From Flavobacterium sp. SUN052 (GTDB taxonomy: Bacteria; Bacteroidota; Bacteroidia; Flavobacteriales; Flavobacteriaceae), in contig NZ_JAPQNS010000014.1 in the NCBI RefSeq assembly GCF_028867935.1, forward strand, positions 124,001-188,000: a stretch of 64,000 nt of DNA, written 5' to 3'. Under the pieces are notes generated by a model. It did no database searches. It was not told the DNA's origin and saw nothing but the letters and a program-made list of their open reading frames with translations. Both the position numbers and the translations under genes were made by a program. This document shows positions 7,788-17,590 of this stretch, piece by piece (the first letter of the stretch is position 1; every line of letters begins with the position of its first letter).

Positions 7788-10058
7788 TTACCGGTTTCCT
7801 TCGATACGCATCGAACCGGAGGTCAGCGCAAAAATGACGTGGGTGCTGGTTTCCGCGATGGGCGTAACGACGACTCCATTTACCTGAATTTCGCGGTAAT
7901 GGGAGCCGTTTTGTTTGGGCAATCCTACCCGGCCCCGCACGGTTACGGGCGTTGTTACGGTCAGGCTGGTCTGCGTCCCGTCGGCTTTGTATCTTACCGT
8001 AACGGCCCCTTTTTTACCGTTCGATTTCGCTGTGAACTGGGTTAAGTTAGCGGGTTGCGGCATAATCGTGATGCTGTCGTTTTGCACCGCTACACCCGCC
8101 ACGTACTGATGCAGCAGCGTGAGCGGGCCACCCGTCCACCCGTGGTTGTAGGTCCCGCCCCCGTAGGTTGGGTCGCCGATGTTCCAGCCTTCCCAGAGGG
8201 TCGTGAGCGGGCTGTCGACCATGATCTTGTAGCGTTTTTTCATCCTGGCTACCCCAGCCTGCGCGTCGTTCCTCTGGAAATAGGCTTCCAGGATGTATTT
8301 TTCCAGATACGGCCCCGCGTTAAAGGTCGTATCCAGCAGTTGCTTCATGGCGGGCCACTGCTCCGCTTCGCTCAAACCCGATACCACTGCCATGCCCTGC
8401 GCCCGGTCGTCGTAGCCGGTCTTGTAGCCCGCCGACCGGTAGCCGTTGCCCGTCCAAAATACCCGTTGAAACGCGGGTTTCAGCCGACGCATAATGGTCG
8501 TGTATCGCTCAAAATCAACCGTTTGGTTGAGTAGGTTTGCCATCTGGGCGGCTCCGTCCAGGGCTACGTAATACCAGGCATTATCCAGCACGGGCACGTC
8601 GACTTTGCTGCCCCAGTCGTGCCACAGCCAGCCGCCTTCGCGATGCACGACCAGCCCCGACGAGTCTGTTCGGTAGAGCGACAGGTATTTTTTTACGGCA
8701 GGATACACCCGTGCTATCGTAGCCCGGTCGCCGGTGTTTTCGTAGTAATGCCAAAAGCCGAATTTGCCGATGCTGGCCAGCATCTGGGGTGGTAGTTCCT
8801 GCTTCCAGTTGCCGGCGGGTATGGGTGAGTACAGCACCCCGTCGGGCTTTTGCCAGGCCGCCAGTTCCAGGATGGCTTTGCGGATGGCGCTCACGGCGTT
8901 GGTGGCATAAAACAACTCGCCCATCGTAATCACCACGTCGCCCCACCACTGCGCCCGTTCGCGATCGGGGCAGTCGTGAATGTGGTCGCGCAGGCCCACG
9001 CGCAGGGTGTTGAGGGCTTTTTGGTGCAGCCGGTCTAAGAACGGATCGGACGAGGTGAACGTACCGCTCAGGTCGGTATCGAAGCGGGTTTCGCGGTACT
9101 TCAGCGCGATAATCTCCACATCGGCGGGCATTCGGTAGATGACGTAATGGCCGTTGACAAACGCCGGACTCTCGAACGTTTGCAGCCCGTTTTTGGTGAT
9201 GTATTCGGCACGGATATTCGGCTCGCTGCCGCCCCGGTAGTTGTCGGTGCGGACGTCGATGAGTTGCCCCGCCCGGCTTCTTACGGACAAATATGGGGTA
9301 ATCAGTAGGTTCTGGGGCAGGTACGCCCGCACCACGAGTGTATCGCCCCGGCGTTCGCGTTCCAATTTAGGGTAAGCTTGCAGCCCGCTGTCGTGCCACA
9401 TCGGAATGGGTCGTTTCACCAGGTTACCCCAGGGGCCTTCGTTGGGTTTAGCCAGCACCATAGCACGGGGCCAGTTGAGTTGGGGGGCAGGCCTGAACCA
9501 ATCGGGCGCGTCGTCCTGCCGGGCATCAAAATGGATGTTTGATTCGGGCAATCTGTAGTTGGGCTGCGGCTTACCCGTCTGCCCAAAAGCCGGATGTCGC
9601 CGAACCTGCCAGGTCGCGTCGGACAGCAGGGGCTGACCGGCCACATCGGCCTCGAACAGCAGCCCCGCCCGGCCCGAATTCTTGTGACTGAACCCGTCTT
9701 TCCCAAAATACCAGACTACCAATGCGATGATGTTGCGACCCGATTTCAGATACCTGGCAATGTCTACCTCATCATAATACGAATCGGCGGGGTTTGGTCC
9801 GCGTTTGAGTTGGCCCTCAAAGACCGCCATTTGACCATTGATGTACAGCCAGTATTTCGAGTCGCAGGCAATTCTGGCCCGCACTGGCTGACCTTTTTTG
9901 GGCGACAGCGTTATGTCTTTCCGAAAGCAAAGCCACGCATTGGCCCCGGTCGAGTCGGGTATCCCGATCCAGTTGGCCCGCCAGGCTGTGGGGGATGTCT
10001 GGGCGAGGGTAAAGTGGGTTGTGAGTAACAGTACACCCAGAAAAAGAACGCTTCTCAT
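7788..10058 (-). CDS. GH78 alpha-L-rhamnosidase
   Basis: A 756-residue secreted protein (signal peptide 1-19) with an N-terminal jelly-roll/carbohydrate-binding part and an (alpha/alpha)6 catalytic barrel. The family signature DCPDRERAQWWGD starts at Asp362 and gives acidic residues Asp362, Glu367 and Asp374, spaced as in characterised GH78 enzymes. A later TTLWEGW segment supplies the candidate base Glu. It should hydrolyse terminal alpha-L-rhamnose from a glycan or oligosaccharide. Its start overlaps the stop of the upstream sulfatase by 4 bp (ATGA), so the two are translationally coupled, which argues that desulfation and rhamnose removal act on the same chain. Confidence 0.9.
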   Translation of the reverse strand: MRSVLFLGVLLLTTHFTLAQTSPTAWRANWIGIPDSTGANAWLCFRKDITLSPKKGQPVRARIACDSKYWLYINGQMAVFEGQLKRGPNPADSYYDEVDIARYLKSGRNIIALVVWYFGKDGFSHKNSGRAGLLFEADVAGQPLLSDATWQVRRHPAFGQTGKPQPNYRLPESNIHFDARQDDAPDWFRPAPQLNWPRAMVLAKPNEGPWGNLVKRPIPMWHDSGLQAYPKLERERRGDTLVVRAYLPQNLLITPYLSVRSRAGQLIDVRTDNYRGGSEPNIRAEYITKNGLQTFESPAFVNGHYVIYRMPADVEIIALKYRETRFDTDLSGTFTSSDPFLDRLHQKALNTLRVGLRDHIHDCPDRERAQWWGDVVITMGELFYATNAVSAIRKAILELAAWQKPDGVLYSPIPAGNWKQELPPQMLASIGKFGFWHYYENTGDRATIARVYPAVKKYLSLYRTDSSGLVVHREGGWLWHDWGSKVDVPVLDNAWYYVALDGAAQMANLLNQTVDFERYTTIMRRLKPAFQRVFWTGNGYRSAGYKTGYDDRAQGMAVVSGLSEAEQWPAMKQLLDTTFNAGPYLEKYILEAYFQRNDAQAGVARMKKRYKIMVDSPLTTLWEGWNIGDPTYGGGTYNHGWTGGPLTLLHQYVAGVAVQNDSITIMPQPANLTQFTAKSNGKKGAVTVRYKADGTQTSLTVTTPVTVRGRVGLPKQNGSHYREIQVNGVVVTPIAETSTHVIFALTSGSMRIEGNR

Positions 10059-11467
10059 CGCGCAATGGGTTTGCCGGTGGCTTTGCTGATGGGCATGTTT
10101 GCATCCAGTGCGGTAAGCCAGTTCGTGAGTTGCTGGTTCAGTTCCTTCGCCTTTTGCGGGTATTTTTTGCTTAAATCCTGCGGTTCGGTTTCGGCTTCGC
10201 GAATGTTGTAGAGTTCAGGCTGGTCGGTCTCGTAGCTGCGAACCACCTTCCAGTCGCCCTGCCGGATAGCGGCTGCGGGGCGGCTGGTCTGGTTGCTGAA
10301 ATGCGGGTAATGCCAGTAAATCGGTCCCCGGTCAAACGGAGCAGCCGGATTTTTCAGGAGTGGAAAAATACTTTTGGCATCTGGAAATCCGTCGGTGGAT
10401 TGGCCGAGGGCCTCCAGAAATGTGGGCGTATAATCGGAATTGGTGAAATACTGGCTGGTGGTTTGATCGGGCTTGATCTGGTTAGGCCATGAAATCAGGG
10501 CTGGTACGCGGGTGCCGCCTTCGTAGGTGAAGCCCTTCCATTTACGCAGACGGCCCGCCTGGGTTGGAATGGGGCCGAGTTCGGGAATGCCCAGCCCGCC
10601 GTTGTCGGAGGTGAACACAATCAGGGTATTTTTGTCCATGCCCTGCGCTTCGAGCAACGCCCGGATGCGTCCCACGCCCTCGTCCACGCTCTCAATCATG
10701 GCGGCATAATAGGGGTTGTACTTTCCACCAAACTGCTCGTATTTCCAGAGGTACTTCGCCACTTTATCGCCCCGAGGAATAATCAAAACGTGCGGAGCCG
10801 AGTAGCAGAGGTAGAGATAAAACGGCTGAACGCGGTCCGGCTGTTTTTTAGCGGCAGATTGTATAAAATCCAGTGCGTAGTCTGTGAGTTTATCGGTCAG
10901 GTAATTGCGTCCGCTATCCACAACGGTTTTTTTATAACTGCCCTCAAAAATGCCGTAGTTATAGTAATCAAGCCCGTTTTTGCCGATCATTCGGGCATAG
11001 TCGAACCCCTGCCCCCAGGGAGCCGTTTCGTCGCCGGGGCCGCCCAGGTGCCACTTCCCCACGAAGCCCGTCTGGTAGCCCAGTGCTTTGAGTCGTTCGG
11101 GCATAGTGGTTTCGGATGCGGGCAGGAACTTGATCCAGTTTGCGGGATCAATGGGTGAGGTTGAGTCTTTACGTTCCCCCCCCTGAAAGTTGGTGAATTT
11201 GAGCCGGGCAGGGTGTTTGCCGGTCATGATACTGGCCCGCGAGGGCGAGCACACCGGACAGGCCGCATACGCCTGCGTAAACCGGATGCCGCTTTTGGCC
11301 AGTTTGTCGATATTGGGGGTTTGGTTGTACGGATTCCCGTAACAGCCTAAATCGGCCTGGGCCATGTCATCGACGAGGATGAAGACAATATTGGGTCGGG
11401 ATACGGGCGTCTGCGCCAGCGCGATTGCGGCCGTACATAGCAAAAGGAGGATGGTTTTCATAAACAA
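10055..11467 (-). CDS. Secreted type I sulfatase (second copy)
   Basis: This 470-residue sulfatase carries a signal peptide (residues 1-19; Met3 is an alternative start). Metal-binding LVDDMAQADLGC lies near residues 31-42, and the formylglycine signature CSPSRASIMTGK starts at Cys73. It is clearly distinct from the sulfatase at 63-1487, so the two probably attack different sulfate positions. It ends inside the start codon of the GH78 rhamnosidase, and its own start at 11467 directly abuts the stop of the nucleoside hydrolase, so it sits inside an operon. Regulation is expected from the ECF/FecR system upstream. Confidence 0.93.
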   Translation of the reverse strand: MFMKTILLLLCTAAIALAQTPVSRPNIVFILVDDMAQADLGCYGNPYNQTPNIDKLAKSGIRFTQAYAACPVCSPSRASIMTGKHPARLKFTNFQGGERKDSTSPIDPANWIKFLPASETTMPERLKALGYQTGFVGKWHLGGPGDETAPWGQGFDYARMIGKNGLDYYNYGIFEGSYKKTVVDSGRNYLTDKLTDYALDFIQSAAKKQPDRVQPFYLYLCYSAPHVLIIPRGDKVAKYLWKYEQFGGKYNPYYAAMIESVDEGVGRIRALLEAQGMDKNTLIVFTSDNGGLGIPELGPIPTQAGRLRKWKGFTYEGGTRVPALISWPNQIKPDQTTSQYFTNSDYTPTFLEALGQSTDGFPDAKSIFPLLKNPAAPFDRGPIYWHYPHFSNQTSRPAAAIRQGDWKVVRSYETDQPELYNIREAETEPQDLSKKYPQKAKELNQQLTNWLTALDANMPISKATGKPIAR

Positions 11468-12424
11468 TTAGTTTCGGTGCCGCTCTACCTGTTGCCAGAA
11501 CTCGTCGTACATCCCATTTGCGTCGATTTTCGACCAGATTTTCACGGACTGAGACTGGTTTTCGGGCGGGGCTTGTACGTTGATAATCTCGGCGAGGTTG
11601 GGGCGCAGGTACGCCTGTACCAGGGCAACGTCCCACAAAACGCGGTTTGTGCTGGAGGCCTCGGTTTCTTGCCACCGCTTTTCCATGAGTTGCTCGTTGG
11701 GGCGGTCGTCGGCGAGTTTTTTAAAGAAATCGTCGCGATTCACGCGGTAGGCGGCAGCGGTATTGATGGTCATCAGAGTCCAGTCGAGACCGGTCTGGTT
11801 CAGCAGAAAATCATAGGCGTTGAGGTCGCAGCGGACGTTGAATTCGTTTTTATTCCAGGCTTTTCGGGACTGATCGTATCCTCCACCGAGTGAGTACAGC
11901 CGGATTTTATTCTTCACGGTCGAGTCCAGCGCAATCAGCGAGGCAATGTTGGTTGTGGCCCCGATGGTCAGAATGTCCAGTTTTTCCGTTGGTTTTAATG
12001 CCTGAATCACCCGCAGCAGTTCGGTGGTGGCGGCAGAGGGACGAGGCTGGAAACCGCCCCAGGCGCGGCCCATCTGCCGGTCGGCTCCCATCGGGTGGGG
12101 CAGGGTACTCAGGCCCATCGTCGTGAGAATAGCTTCGTTTAGTCCCTGACTTATGCGCACCGTGTTCAGCCCCGGCGTGCTGTACTGGTTCCACGTCTCG
12201 AAGGTCACTAAGTCGGCATTGTTAAAGTGGGCTGAACTCAGGCCCACAATATCTTTTTCGTCGCCAGCCCACAGCAGCCGCACAATCGCAAACACATCAT
12301 CAACTTCATTGCCCGTGTCGGCATCGAGCCACACTTTCTGTTTCTGCGCCGTGGCCGTCAACAGGGTGAAGGAGATGATGAATCCGGTTAGGACTAGGCG
12401 GAGAGAGGTTAGTCTGTTAATCAT
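11468..12424 (-). CDS. Secreted nucleoside hydrolase-like protein
   Basis: I take the start at 12424 (MINRLTSLRLVLTG), which gives a signal peptide of 26 residues; the frame extends 14 codons further upstream. The protein of about 318 residues has the calcium-binding DADTGNEVDD (residues 34-43) of the inosine/uridine-preferring nucleoside hydrolase superfamily. Members cleave N-ribosides, but the fold is also recruited into glycan loci of Bacteroidota with undefined roles. It lies between SusD and the sulfatase and abuts the latter. A role on a pentosyl glycan is possible; nucleoside cleavage in the periplasm is the conservative call. Confidence 0.82.
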   Translation of the reverse strand: MINRLTSLRLVLTGFIISFTLLTATAQKQKVWLDADTGNEVDDVFAIVRLLWAGDEKDIVGLSSAHFNNADLVTFETWNQYSTPGLNTVRISQGLNEAILTTMGLSTLPHPMGADRQMGRAWGGFQPRPSAATTELLRVIQALKPTEKLDILTIGATTNIASLIALDSTVKNKIRLYSLGGGYDQSRKAWNKNEFNVRCDLNAYDFLLNQTGLDWTLMTINTAAAYRVNRDDFFKKLADDRPNEQLMEKRWQETEASSTNRVLWDVALVQAYLRPNLAEIINVQAPPENQSQSVKIWSKIDANGMYDEFWQQVERHRN

Positions 12425-12507
12425 GGAAGCGGGTCCTTGAACAGTTTGTCTTTTTGGGCAAAGCACAGTACTGCCTGAACACTACCGCACCTTGCGACCC
12501 AAAGCCC

Positions 12508-13992
12508 TTACCAGCCCGGATTCTGTGCGTAGCCGAACTGCTGCACCTCACGGAACGGAATGGCTTGCAAGACCCGAATGTTGGTGTACGCACTACGGTC
12601 TACGGTCGTTTTGAGCGCCTTCTCACGTACCCCGTGGGCGGTCATCACCGGCACGGCGCGGTCGGTGCGAACCAAGTCGAACCAGCGGTGGCCTTCACTG
12701 GCCAGTTCCACCTGCCGCTCCTGCTCGATGGCCAGCCGGAAGTAGGCCTGACTATCGACCGATAGGGCCGCTACGGGGTTGGCCTGCGTTTTGGCGGGCA
12801 AACCGGCGCGGGTTCTGACCTGATTCAGCAGGGTAAACGCCTGGGCGTTGGGGAAGCCTGCTTCGTTCAGGCACTCGGCCAGCATCAGCAGCGCGTCCGC
12901 GTAGCGATAGACCGGGAAGTTGACCGGATTGGCTTTGTTGGCCGGGTCCCAGTAGAGAAACTTCTTCGTGTAAAGAATCGTAGCAGCTCCCGTGCCGGTG
13001 CTGCCGATGGTCACGGCCTTGCGCTTGTCACCGGTTTCGTAGGCGTTGTTCAGGTCGGCGGTGGGCTGGTTCAGTCCGCCCCGGCTGCTGGAACCGCCCG
13101 GCCAGATGGTGGTGCCGGTACCCCAGGGTGTCCAGGAACTCATAAACCCGAACGAATAGCCCAGGGCCGGATCAGCCTGAATTTCCCAGACCGACTCCGG
13201 CCCGTTCTTTTTGGTGGGCTCGAAGTTGGCGGCATAATCGGCGTTGAGCGAGTAGCCAAATGTCAGCATGGGCGTTAACACGGCAGTGGCCTGGGTGAAG
13301 TTTTTGCGGGTCATATAGACCTTCGCCAGCAGCATCCGGGCGGCCCCTTCGGTCAGGCGGCCTTTGTTGGCGACTGTCGTGGTTTTGGGTAGTTTAGTCA
13401 GCGCGAACTGCACGTCGGGCAGCATAAGCTGGTCGTAAATGTCGGCCACGGGTCGGCGGGGATATTTAGTGGCGATGTTGGCATCGGGGGTCAGAATCAC
13501 CTCCGTTATCAGCGGTACGTCGCCGTACACCCGCACGAGGTTGAAATAATGCCAGGCCCGCAAAAACCGCGCTTCGGCTTCGCGCACGTCCTTGAGGGCC
13601 GGGTCCGAAAACGTCACTACCGCCAGATTTTGCAACACGTAATTCGACCGCTCGATACCAGCATACGAGTCCTGATACAGTCCGTTGAAGGTGCCGTTGT
13701 CGGGCGAGGCTATAAACTCATCGACCTGCTCAATGGCCGTGCCGCCCCGGTCGGTGGGATTATAGCGGAAGCTGGTGTTGTCGCTCAGGAAGTCACCCCA
13801 GAGCCACAGGTAATTGTTGGCAATGGGAAACGCTTGCCGGTAACAGGCCACCACGGCCTGCTCTATCTGGCTTTGGTTGCCCGGAAAATTGTAATACACG
13901 TACTGGTCGATGGGATCGACGTTGAGGTACTCCTTGCGGCAACCCGCCAGCGCACTAAGGCCGAGGGTGGCGAGAATGAGGTATTTTTTCAT
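12508..13992 (-). CDS. susD: SusD/RagB outer-membrane glycan-binding lipoprotein
   Basis: A 494-residue lipoprotein whose signal sequence ends in the lipobox LAGC (Cys18), followed by the SusD N-terminus KEYLNVDP. The TPR-like helices and the C-terminal RagB/SusD region are of normal length, with LLNQVRTRAGLP and a terminal IPFREVQQFGYAQNPGW typical of the family. It forms the surface lid on the SusC channel and binds the polysaccharide. It starts 8 bp after the SusC stop, the usual tight pairing. The ligand is unknown but should be the sulfated, rhamnose-containing substrate of the enzymes downstream. Confidence 0.95.
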   Translation of the reverse strand: MKKYLILATLGLSALAGCRKEYLNVDPIDQYVYYNFPGNQSQIEQAVVACYRQAFPIANNYLWLWGDFLSDNTSFRYNPTDRGGTAIEQVDEFIASPDNGTFNGLYQDSYAGIERSNYVLQNLAVVTFSDPALKDVREAEARFLRAWHYFNLVRVYGDVPLITEVILTPDANIATKYPRRPVADIYDQLMLPDVQFALTKLPKTTTVANKGRLTEGAARMLLAKVYMTRKNFTQATAVLTPMLTFGYSLNADYAANFEPTKKNGPESVWEIQADPALGYSFGFMSSWTPWGTGTTIWPGGSSSRGGLNQPTADLNNAYETGDKRKAVTIGSTGTGAATILYTKKFLYWDPANKANPVNFPVYRYADALLMLAECLNEAGFPNAQAFTLLNQVRTRAGLPAKTQANPVAALSVDSQAYFRLAIEQERQVELASEGHRWFDLVRTDRAVPVMTAHGVREKALKTTVDRSAYTNIRVLQAIPFREVQQFGYAQNPGW

Positions 13993-14000
13993 GGTTCAGT

Positions 14001-17000
14001 TCAGAAAGAAAGGTTAAGACCGAGCGTTACGGTGCGGGCAATAGGGTAGCTGCCGTAGTTGACGCTGCGCACGGCCCCGCCATCGTTCGATTTGCGTACT
14101 TCCGGGTTGCCATACGTATAGGCCGCGATGTAGAACGCATTCCGAACGCTCAGCACCAGTTCGGCCCCGCTCACGTACTTCTTCATAACAGGTGTCAGCC
14201 GGGCCAGATCGTAGCTCAGCGTCAGGTTTTTGAGGGCTGCGTAGGTGCCGTCGTAAATCTTGTTATCGGACGGAAATCGCACGTAGCGCGTGGTCGAACC
14301 CGTCAGCGAGACCGTGGTCGGGAAGGTTTTCTGGGTCGGGTCGTCGCCGGGCCGGAAGCGGTCGAGCATCTGCCGGTCGATGTTGAAATTACCATCTACG
14401 TTCCACATGATTTCCCGGCGCAGGTCATAAATTAAACCGCCCAACTGCCCGGCAAAAATGGCCCGCAGCGAAAAGCCTTTATACGTGACCTGGTTGTTCC
14501 AGCCAAACATTAAGTCGGGGTGCGGACTGCCGAGATCGACGTAATCGGCTTCAATGTCGAGTTTGCCGTCGCCGTTACCGTCGAGGTACTTCAGACTGCC
14601 TTCCCGCGCCCCAGCGTATTTGGGAACACTCGAATCGGTGATATCAGCCGCCGTAAACAGGCCCAGAATTTTCAGGCCCCGGTACACACCAACCGGACCG
14701 CCGGGCCGCGACACGGCGATGTTTGTACCATTGCCCGCCGGACCGCTGAAGAAGCCACGCGGGTCGTAATAATCCAAAATCAGATTTTTGTAACGCGAAA
14801 TGTTGAAACCCGTTGTCCAGGTAATGGTTTTATTACGCACCGGAATCAGGTCGAGCTGGAGTTCAAAGCCCCTGTTTCGGATGCGGCTGTCCTGATTGCC
14901 CGTTACGGCTCCGAAACCCGTTACCCACGACAGCGGAATGCCCGCCAGCAGCCCTTCGGTAATTTGCTGATACACGTTGACCGCTATGTTGACGCGCCGG
15001 TTCAGCACCGAGGCATTCAGGCCAATGTCGAACTGCTTGCTTTTCTCCCATGTAATGAGTGGGTTGGGTAGACCCGACAGCGTATTCCCCAACTGCGCTA
15101 CTCCCCCAAAAACGTAGTTGCTGGTTCCCACTGACCCCAATGGTCCGTAAGCACCGATGCCGTTGTTGCCCGTCAGCCCATAGCCCGCTTCGAGCCGCAG
15201 TTCATCGAGCCAGGTGTTGTGCAGACCGGCCATGAACGGCTCTTCCGATACGCGCCACGCCACCGACCCGGCCGGGAAGTTGCCATACTGCACCTGCCGC
15301 CCAAACCGGCTTGACCCGTCGCGCCGGATGGATGCGTTGAACAGGTATTTGCCCGCCAGCGTGTAATTGACCCGCCCGATATACGACAGCAACCGGCTCT
15401 CTGAGAAGTTTTCGGCTCCGGTGAAGTTGCCCGTTCCGCTGCGGTCGGTATTACCAAAATCGGGCAGGCGGAAGTTCTCATCGATGATGCGCTGGGCGTT
15501 GATAAACGACGATTCATTGGTTTGGTTCTGCACCGAAAAACCAGCCAGCACGTCCAGATTGTGTACGCCTTTCTCGATCTGATACCGCGACGTATTGTCT
15601 AAAATCAGGTTATTAAAGGTGTTGTTGCCGAGGCTGGCCCGCGCTCCGTTGATGTTGGGTGAGATGGGCGTGAGCGAATTGTCGACCAGTTCCGAGGGCG
15701 AGAATGTGCGGCTGCGGGTCTGCGTATACCCATACGACAGGTTCGATTTCAGCACGAAGCCTTTGATGGGTTCAAACTCCAAGTAGCTGCCCATCAGCAG
15801 TTGATTGCTCCGACGGTTGTCGTCGGTCTGCGTCACCCGGTACAGCGGGTTGGCCGTCCAGTTAGTCGTAATGCTGCCCTGCGTGGTGGGCTTCAGAAAA
15901 CCCGGCGACGCATAAATGGGCGAACTGGGGTCGGCCCAATACGTGCTGGTGATGGCCCCGTAAGCGCTGAAGCCGCTGTTGCTGGGGTCGTCGGCCGAGC
16001 GGGTCTGGTCGGTGCGCGAGGGGTTCAGGTTCATGCCGAAGCGGAGTTTCGGGCTGATGGTAACGTCCACGTTGGCCCGCAGTGAAAACCGTTTCAGGCC
16101 ATTGTTGATAATTACGCCCTGCTGATCGAGGTAGTTACCGCTCACGAAATACTTCACTACCGCCGTACCCCCGTTGACGCTCAGGTTATAATTCTGCACG
16201 GTGGCTTTTTGGGTGATGGCATCGAACCAGTTGGTTCCCACGCCGTACTGCGACGGGTTGCGGTATTGTGCCGGAATCAAATCGTCGGGAACGGGCGTTT
16301 CGGGGCTGGCATAGGCGGGATTGGAGGCCCGAATACGGTCGATGTTGACTTCCTTATAAAACTGCGCCAGTTCGGTGGCGTTCAGCACGTCGGGCCGCTC
16401 GAAGGGCAGGATAGAAGCCTGGCCCACGCTGCCGTTGAAGCTGATTTTTGGCTTGCCTTCCTTGCCCCGTTTGGTGGTTACGATGATGACCCCCGCCGTG
16501 GCCCGCGACCCGTAAATGGCTTTGGTGGCGGCATCTTTCAGGATGGTTACACTCTCAATGTCTTCGGGGTTGATGAGCGCTAACGGATTGTTATTCTGGT
16601 CGTTGCCATTCTCGAAAATTACATTGTCGATCACGATTAGTGGCTTGTTGTTGCCGAAGGTGTTGATCCCCCGAATCAGGATTTCGGGTCCGCTGCCGGG
16701 TGCGCCGGTGCCTTCTCGCAGGGTCACGCCGGGGGTTAGACCGGCCAAGCCCTGGTCGATGGACGTAATGGGCTGCTTCGTAATCAGTTCAGCATCGACC
16801 TGCGTCACGGCTCCGCTCACGTCCTCGCGTTTGCGGGTGCCGTAGCCCACGACCACCACTTCGCTGAGTGATTTGGTATCGGTCTTGAGCGTTATATCAA
16901 CGCTGCTACGACTGCCCACCGTTACCGACTGCGAGAGGTAGCCGACGAACGAAAAAACCAGGACACTGGCATTATCCGTTACTTCAATCTGATACCGGCC

Positions 17001-17558
17001 ATCGACATTGGTCGTTACGCCCTTCTGAGTGCCCTTGAGCAGTACGTTTACGCCGGGCAGCGTCTCGCCTTTGTCATCGTTCACGATGCCGCTCACGATT
17101 TGCCCCTGACTGATTGTAGGGCTGACTGCCGCGCTGCCGGGGTCAGCAGCCTGGGCCGGCCTGGGTTGGTCCGGTCCATCCAGGCCGGGCTTAGCCTGAC
17201 TCAGTACAATCTGGTTGTCGGCCACGCGGTAGTTAATGCCCATGGGCGGCAGAAGCTGACCGAGTACGCTTTGGAGGGTTTCGTCGGTCGCGTCGATACC
17301 CGTCAGCCGGTCGGCCTGAATGACCTGACGGCTGTACAGAAACCGCACACCCGTTTGTTTCTCAATAGTTTCCAGAATTTTCCGCAGCGGTTTGTCTTTG
17401 ATGCGCAGCGAAATTTTCTGGTCCAGCACTTCTTGGGCTTTCACTTCGCGGGCCGTGCATATACCGGCCATGAACAGGCCCGTCAGGAGGTATGTCAGTG
17501 TCAGAAGCCGCCAGCGAAAGAAGGCTTTGCACGAGGTTTTAGTGAAAAAATGGGTCAT
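14001..17558 (-). CDS. susC: SusC-type TonB-dependent receptor with STN domain
   Basis: About 1185 residues from the chosen start at 17558 (MTHFFTKTSCKAFF, then a signal segment); an alternative start at 17600 overlaps the FecR stop by 10 bp. Domains in order: signal; STN signalling domain with FLYSRQ (about residues 45-115); a CarboxypepD_reg-like beta-sandwich with GETLPGVNVLLKGTQKG; a TonB plug carrying LIRGINTFGNNKPLIVIDN and SVTILKDAATKAIYGSRA; and a 22-strand barrel ending in aromatic LGLNLSF. It imports oligosaccharides with TonB energy. The STN domain and the adjacent FecR and sigma genes show that it also signals substrate binding inward. Confidence 0.95.
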   Translation of the reverse strand: MTHFFTKTSCKAFFRWRLLTLTYLLTGLFMAGICTAREVKAQEVLDQKISLRIKDKPLRKILETIEKQTGVRFLYSRQVIQADRLTGIDATDETLQSVLGQLLPPMGINYRVADNQIVLSQAKPGLDGPDQPRPAQAADPGSAAVSPTISQGQIVSGIVNDDKGETLPGVNVLLKGTQKGVTTNVDGRYQIEVTDNASVLVFSFVGYLSQSVTVGSRSSVDITLKTDTKSLSEVVVVGYGTRKREDVSGAVTQVDAELITKQPITSIDQGLAGLTPGVTLREGTGAPGSGPEILIRGINTFGNNKPLIVIDNVIFENGNDQNNNPLALINPEDIESVTILKDAATKAIYGSRATAGVIIVTTKRGKEGKPKISFNGSVGQASILPFERPDVLNATELAQFYKEVNIDRIRASNPAYASPETPVPDDLIPAQYRNPSQYGVGTNWFDAITQKATVQNYNLSVNGGTAVVKYFVSGNYLDQQGVIINNGLKRFSLRANVDVTISPKLRFGMNLNPSRTDQTRSADDPSNSGFSAYGAITSTYWADPSSPIYASPGFLKPTTQGSITTNWTANPLYRVTQTDDNRRSNQLLMGSYLEFEPIKGFVLKSNLSYGYTQTRSRTFSPSELVDNSLTPISPNINGARASLGNNTFNNLILDNTSRYQIEKGVHNLDVLAGFSVQNQTNESSFINAQRIIDENFRLPDFGNTDRSGTGNFTGAENFSESRLLSYIGRVNYTLAGKYLFNASIRRDGSSRFGRQVQYGNFPAGSVAWRVSEEPFMAGLHNTWLDELRLEAGYGLTGNNGIGAYGPLGSVGTSNYVFGGVAQLGNTLSGLPNPLITWEKSKQFDIGLNASVLNRRVNIAVNVYQQITEGLLAGIPLSWVTGFGAVTGNQDSRIRNRGFELQLDLIPVRNKTITWTTGFNISRYKNLILDYYDPRGFFSGPAGNGTNIAVSRPGGPVGVYRGLKILGLFTAADITDSSVPKYAGAREGSLKYLDGNGDGKLDIEADYVDLGSPHPDLMFGWNNQVTYKGFSLRAIFAGQLGGLIYDLRREIMWNVDGNFNIDRQMLDRFRPGDDPTQKTFPTTVSLTGSTTRYVRFPSDNKIYDGTYAALKNLTLSYDLARLTPVMKKYVSGAELVLSVRNAFYIAAYTYGNPEVRKSNDGGAVRSVNYGSYPIARTVTLGLNLSF

Positions 17559-17590
17559 ACTGGTCTGATTTACGTGTTTTTGAGTAATTT

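Noticed and set aside
9594..10028. Plus-strand ORF of 144 codons opposite the rhamnosidase
   Set aside because: Antisense shadow; no start signal and no family pattern.
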